In this document: positions 6,921 through 8,011 of the stretch, one piece after another
Layout: every line of letters starts with the position of its first letter
How positions within the stretch are numbered: position 1 is the first letter of the stretch
NCBI GenBank assembly: GCA_003577005.1
Contig: QEUW01000459.1
Coordinates: 1-8,011, forward strand
DNA length: 8,011 nt
Reading direction: 5' to 3'
DNA from: Chloroflexota bacterium
GTDB taxonomy: Bacteria > Chloroflexota > Anaerolineae > Caldilineales > Caldilineaceae
The notes under the pieces: generated by a model
Told to the model about the DNA's origin: nothing
What the model saw: the letters and a program-made list of their open reading frames with translations, nothing else
The model's database searches: none
Translations under genes and position numbers: made by a program

Positions 6921-7023
6921 AACAGCAGTTCACAGAGCACACAGAGAGCACAGAGGAGGCGCAGAGAGCACGGAGAGAAAACAGAGAACATAATTCTCTC
7001 TGTGTGCTCTGTGGACTGCTGTT
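6921..7023. repeat. Inverted-repeat element with CACAGAG-type arms
   Basis: The left arm 6921-6948 (AACAGCAGTTCACAGAGCAC and onward) is matched by the right arm 6996-7023 as its reverse complement over 28 bases with one mismatch. The 47-base middle holds a second 9-mer direct repeat, CAGAGAGCA at 6942-6950 and 6962-6970 (20-base period), and a small inner hairpin around AGAGAACATAATTCTCT. The element fills almost the whole gap between the upstream gene's stop codon (7024-7026, immediately adjacent) and the portal ribosome site (6912-6918). On RNA it would form a long stem between the two genes. Short repeats of this CACAGAG type recur as interspersed intergenic repeats in many environmental bacterial genomes, so a MITE/REP-like origin is possible. 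No target-site duplication is obvious. Confidence 0.7.
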
Positions 7024-7602
7024 CTACTCTTCCTCCGCTGCGGTCCACCAGTCGGCGGCCAGGTCATCCGCCCCGTCATCCGCAGCTGTGTCGGCCGTGG
7101 CCACACCCAGCACCACCCGGCTGGCGGCGATGCGATCCTTGTCCGCACTGGCTCGGTCCAGTTTCAGCCACGAGCCATCCGCCTGGCGCACCAGCTGCTG
7201 ACCCGTGGCGATGCTCACCAACTCATCTACCACGGCTGGACTCGCCAGCCGGGCCCGCCGCACCGCCTGCCGCACCGCCCCCACCGACTCCTCCACCTGC
7301 ACCCGCCGCGCCAGCTTCTTCGCCAACTGCAGCGCCGCCACAAACTCCCTGCGATGCGACCAGCCAGCCCCACGCCACTCGCCCGTCTTCTCATTGAACT
7401 TCCCTCGCTTGACCCAGGTACTGCGAGAACAAATGGCGTGCTCACCCACGAACAGACTGTACGGCGCCAGCGGCTCATCCACCAGGTGACCGGCCTCGAT
7501 GATGCGGTTGATGGCCGTCACTTGCGCAGCCGAAAGCTGGCCGAGGAGCTCTTCCAGTTCCCAGGTCATGTAGCGCAGCATCGGGTCAGGGAGTCGCAAC
7601 AT
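7024..7602 (-). CDS. Putative phage terminase small-subunit-like / HTH protein
   Basis: A 192-residue protein if started at ATG 7602. The frame is open to ATG 7731, but the extra 43 residues are of poor quality and run through an 11-bp tandem repeat. Internal ATGs at 7578 and 7569 are alternatives; none has a clear Shine-Dalgarno sequence. Visible features are an N-terminal helical segment ending LGQLSAAQVTAINRIIEAGH (~20-39), a likely HTH around LFVGEHAICSRSTWVKRGKF (50-69) with GWSHRREFVAAL after it, a basic helix with LAKKLARR and RQAVRRARLASPAVVDELV (111-129), then KDRIAASRVVLGVA (155-168) and an acidic tail. The DNA-binding then helical LASPAVVDELV...DRIAA pattern resembles small terminase subunits, which recognise phage DNA for packaging. 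The place directly before a portal-like gene agrees. No search backs this, so another phage HTH protein is possible. Confidence 0.5.
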   Translation of the reverse strand: MLRLPDPMLRYMTWELEELLGQLSAAQVTAINRIIEAGHLVDEPLAPYSLFVGEHAICSRSTWVKRGKFNEKTGEWRGAGWSHRREFVAALQLAKKLARRVQVEESVGAVRQAVRRARLASPAVVDELVSIATGQQLVRQADGSWLKLDRASADKDRIAASRVVLGVATADTAADDGADDLAADWWTAAEEE

Positions 7603-7792
7603 AGGTCGCGTGATGGTCGCGTGATGGTCGCGTGTCTGGGTCGCGCTGCGTGAGCAGCGCCGGTGTAGTGCGCCAAAAATGGCTGTCTCTATACGAAAAA
7701 ATTCTATACCACAGCCAGCGGGTCTGCGCATCGGTCAAATGAGCGATCTTCTCCCCTGCCACGGACAAATGACGTAGTGTGTCAACCATCAT
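7586..7792 (-). other. Short open frame that may be the original N-terminus of the terminase-like gene
   Basis: ATG at 7792 opens a 68-codon frame beginning MMVDTLRHLSVAGEKIAHLT, stopping at 7586. Its first ~40 residues look more protein-like than the competing frame over the same bases. It crosses the 11-bp tandem repeat. With one unit instead of three (a 22-base loss), or with four units, it would read directly into the terminase-like frame at PMLRLPD. Upstream I see no good ribosome site. It could equally be a chance frame. Confidence 0.3.
7604..7636. repeat. Three tandem 11-bp units at the 5' end of the terminase-like gene
   Basis: GGTCGCGTGAT at 7604-7614 and 7615-7625, then GGTCGCGTGTC at 7626-7636, with a poorer fourth unit at 7637-7647. 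The tract ends immediately before the likely start codon (7602-7600). Copy-number change would shift any reading frame crossing it. Confidence 0.85.
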
Positions 7793-8011
7793 CGAGAGCG
7801 GCGAGTCAAGCAGGGGTCGGTGTCAGCGCCGCAAACTGATCATCAACCTTCAACACCCACACGGGTCTAGCGCAGCGGAGCACCATCGGATCGACTGTTC
7901 GCAGACAACGGATCATCAGCAACCATCCACCTCAGCGGCCACTCCTCCCCGTCAGGTGCTGTGTGCTCCGGTCTAGGTTCTCCATGCGGCAAGGTAAATC
8001 CCCGGCTGCGG
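7793..8011. other. 219-bp edge region without a supported gene
   Basis: On the minus strand one frame is open from the window edge (8010) to a TAG at 7867-7869, giving 47 residues (RSRGFTLPHGEPRPEHTAPD and onward). It could be the tail of an upstream gene but matches nothing I recognise and is short enough to be chance. I see no RNA gene, promoter or strong hairpin here. Confidence 0.3.

Noticed and set aside
6127..6993. A 288-codon plus-strand open frame
   Set aside because: It lies antisense to the portal-like gene, is very rich in Pro/His/Arg/Leu as expected from a reversed GC-rich frame, runs into the inverted-repeat element, and has no recognisable domain.
6921..7023. CRISPR array
   Set aside because: Short CAGAGAGCA repeats are only 20 bases apart with no unique spacers; the structure is one inverted repeat.

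Overview
The window is GC-rich (roughly 50-73 % in hand-counted 60-base samples) and bacterial. Its caspase/STAND receptor, its stand-alone LuxR-type HTH and its degraded phage genes suggest a large-genome, multicellular-type lineage. I lean towards Chloroflexota, but that is an inference from style, not a proven assignment.

Layout. (1) Positions 1-2991, minus strand: one long open frame, cut off at its C-terminus by the window edge. It encodes a caspase-like protease fused to an nSTAND-type NTPase, a transmembrane helix and helical repeats. It has a convincing sigma70-like promoter about 120 bases upstream. (2) Positions 2992-3564: intergenic, holding that promoter, a 10-bp inverted repeat, a decayed copy of a LuxR/GerE-type HTH gene, and the promoter of the next operon. 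(3) Positions 3565-5075, plus strand: a two-gene AbiEi/AbiEii-type toxin-antitoxin operon with overlapping stop and start codons (ATGA) and an apparently leaderless first gene. (4) Positions 5138-7792, minus strand: a prophage-like remnant. In transcription order it has a putative small-terminase-like gene, a 100-bp inverted-repeat element, a portal-like gene broken by an 11-bp tandem duplication, and a small intact GerE HTH gene whose ribosome-binding site overlaps the portal stop codon. (5) Positions 7793-8011: no gene I can support.

How it fits together. The caspase-STAND protein and the AbiE pair are both of classes linked to phage defence or programmed cell death, and they sit against phage morphogenesis debris. 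The AbiE operon lies between two direct copies of the same HTH gene, one decayed and one intact, so it may have been inserted or carried at a duplicated phage locus. The divergent caspase and AbiE promoters share an unusual design (TTTACA, 18-base spacer, TATAAT) and an 11-base string, so shared control is possible. I read this as a defence or accessory island at the edge of a decaying prophage.
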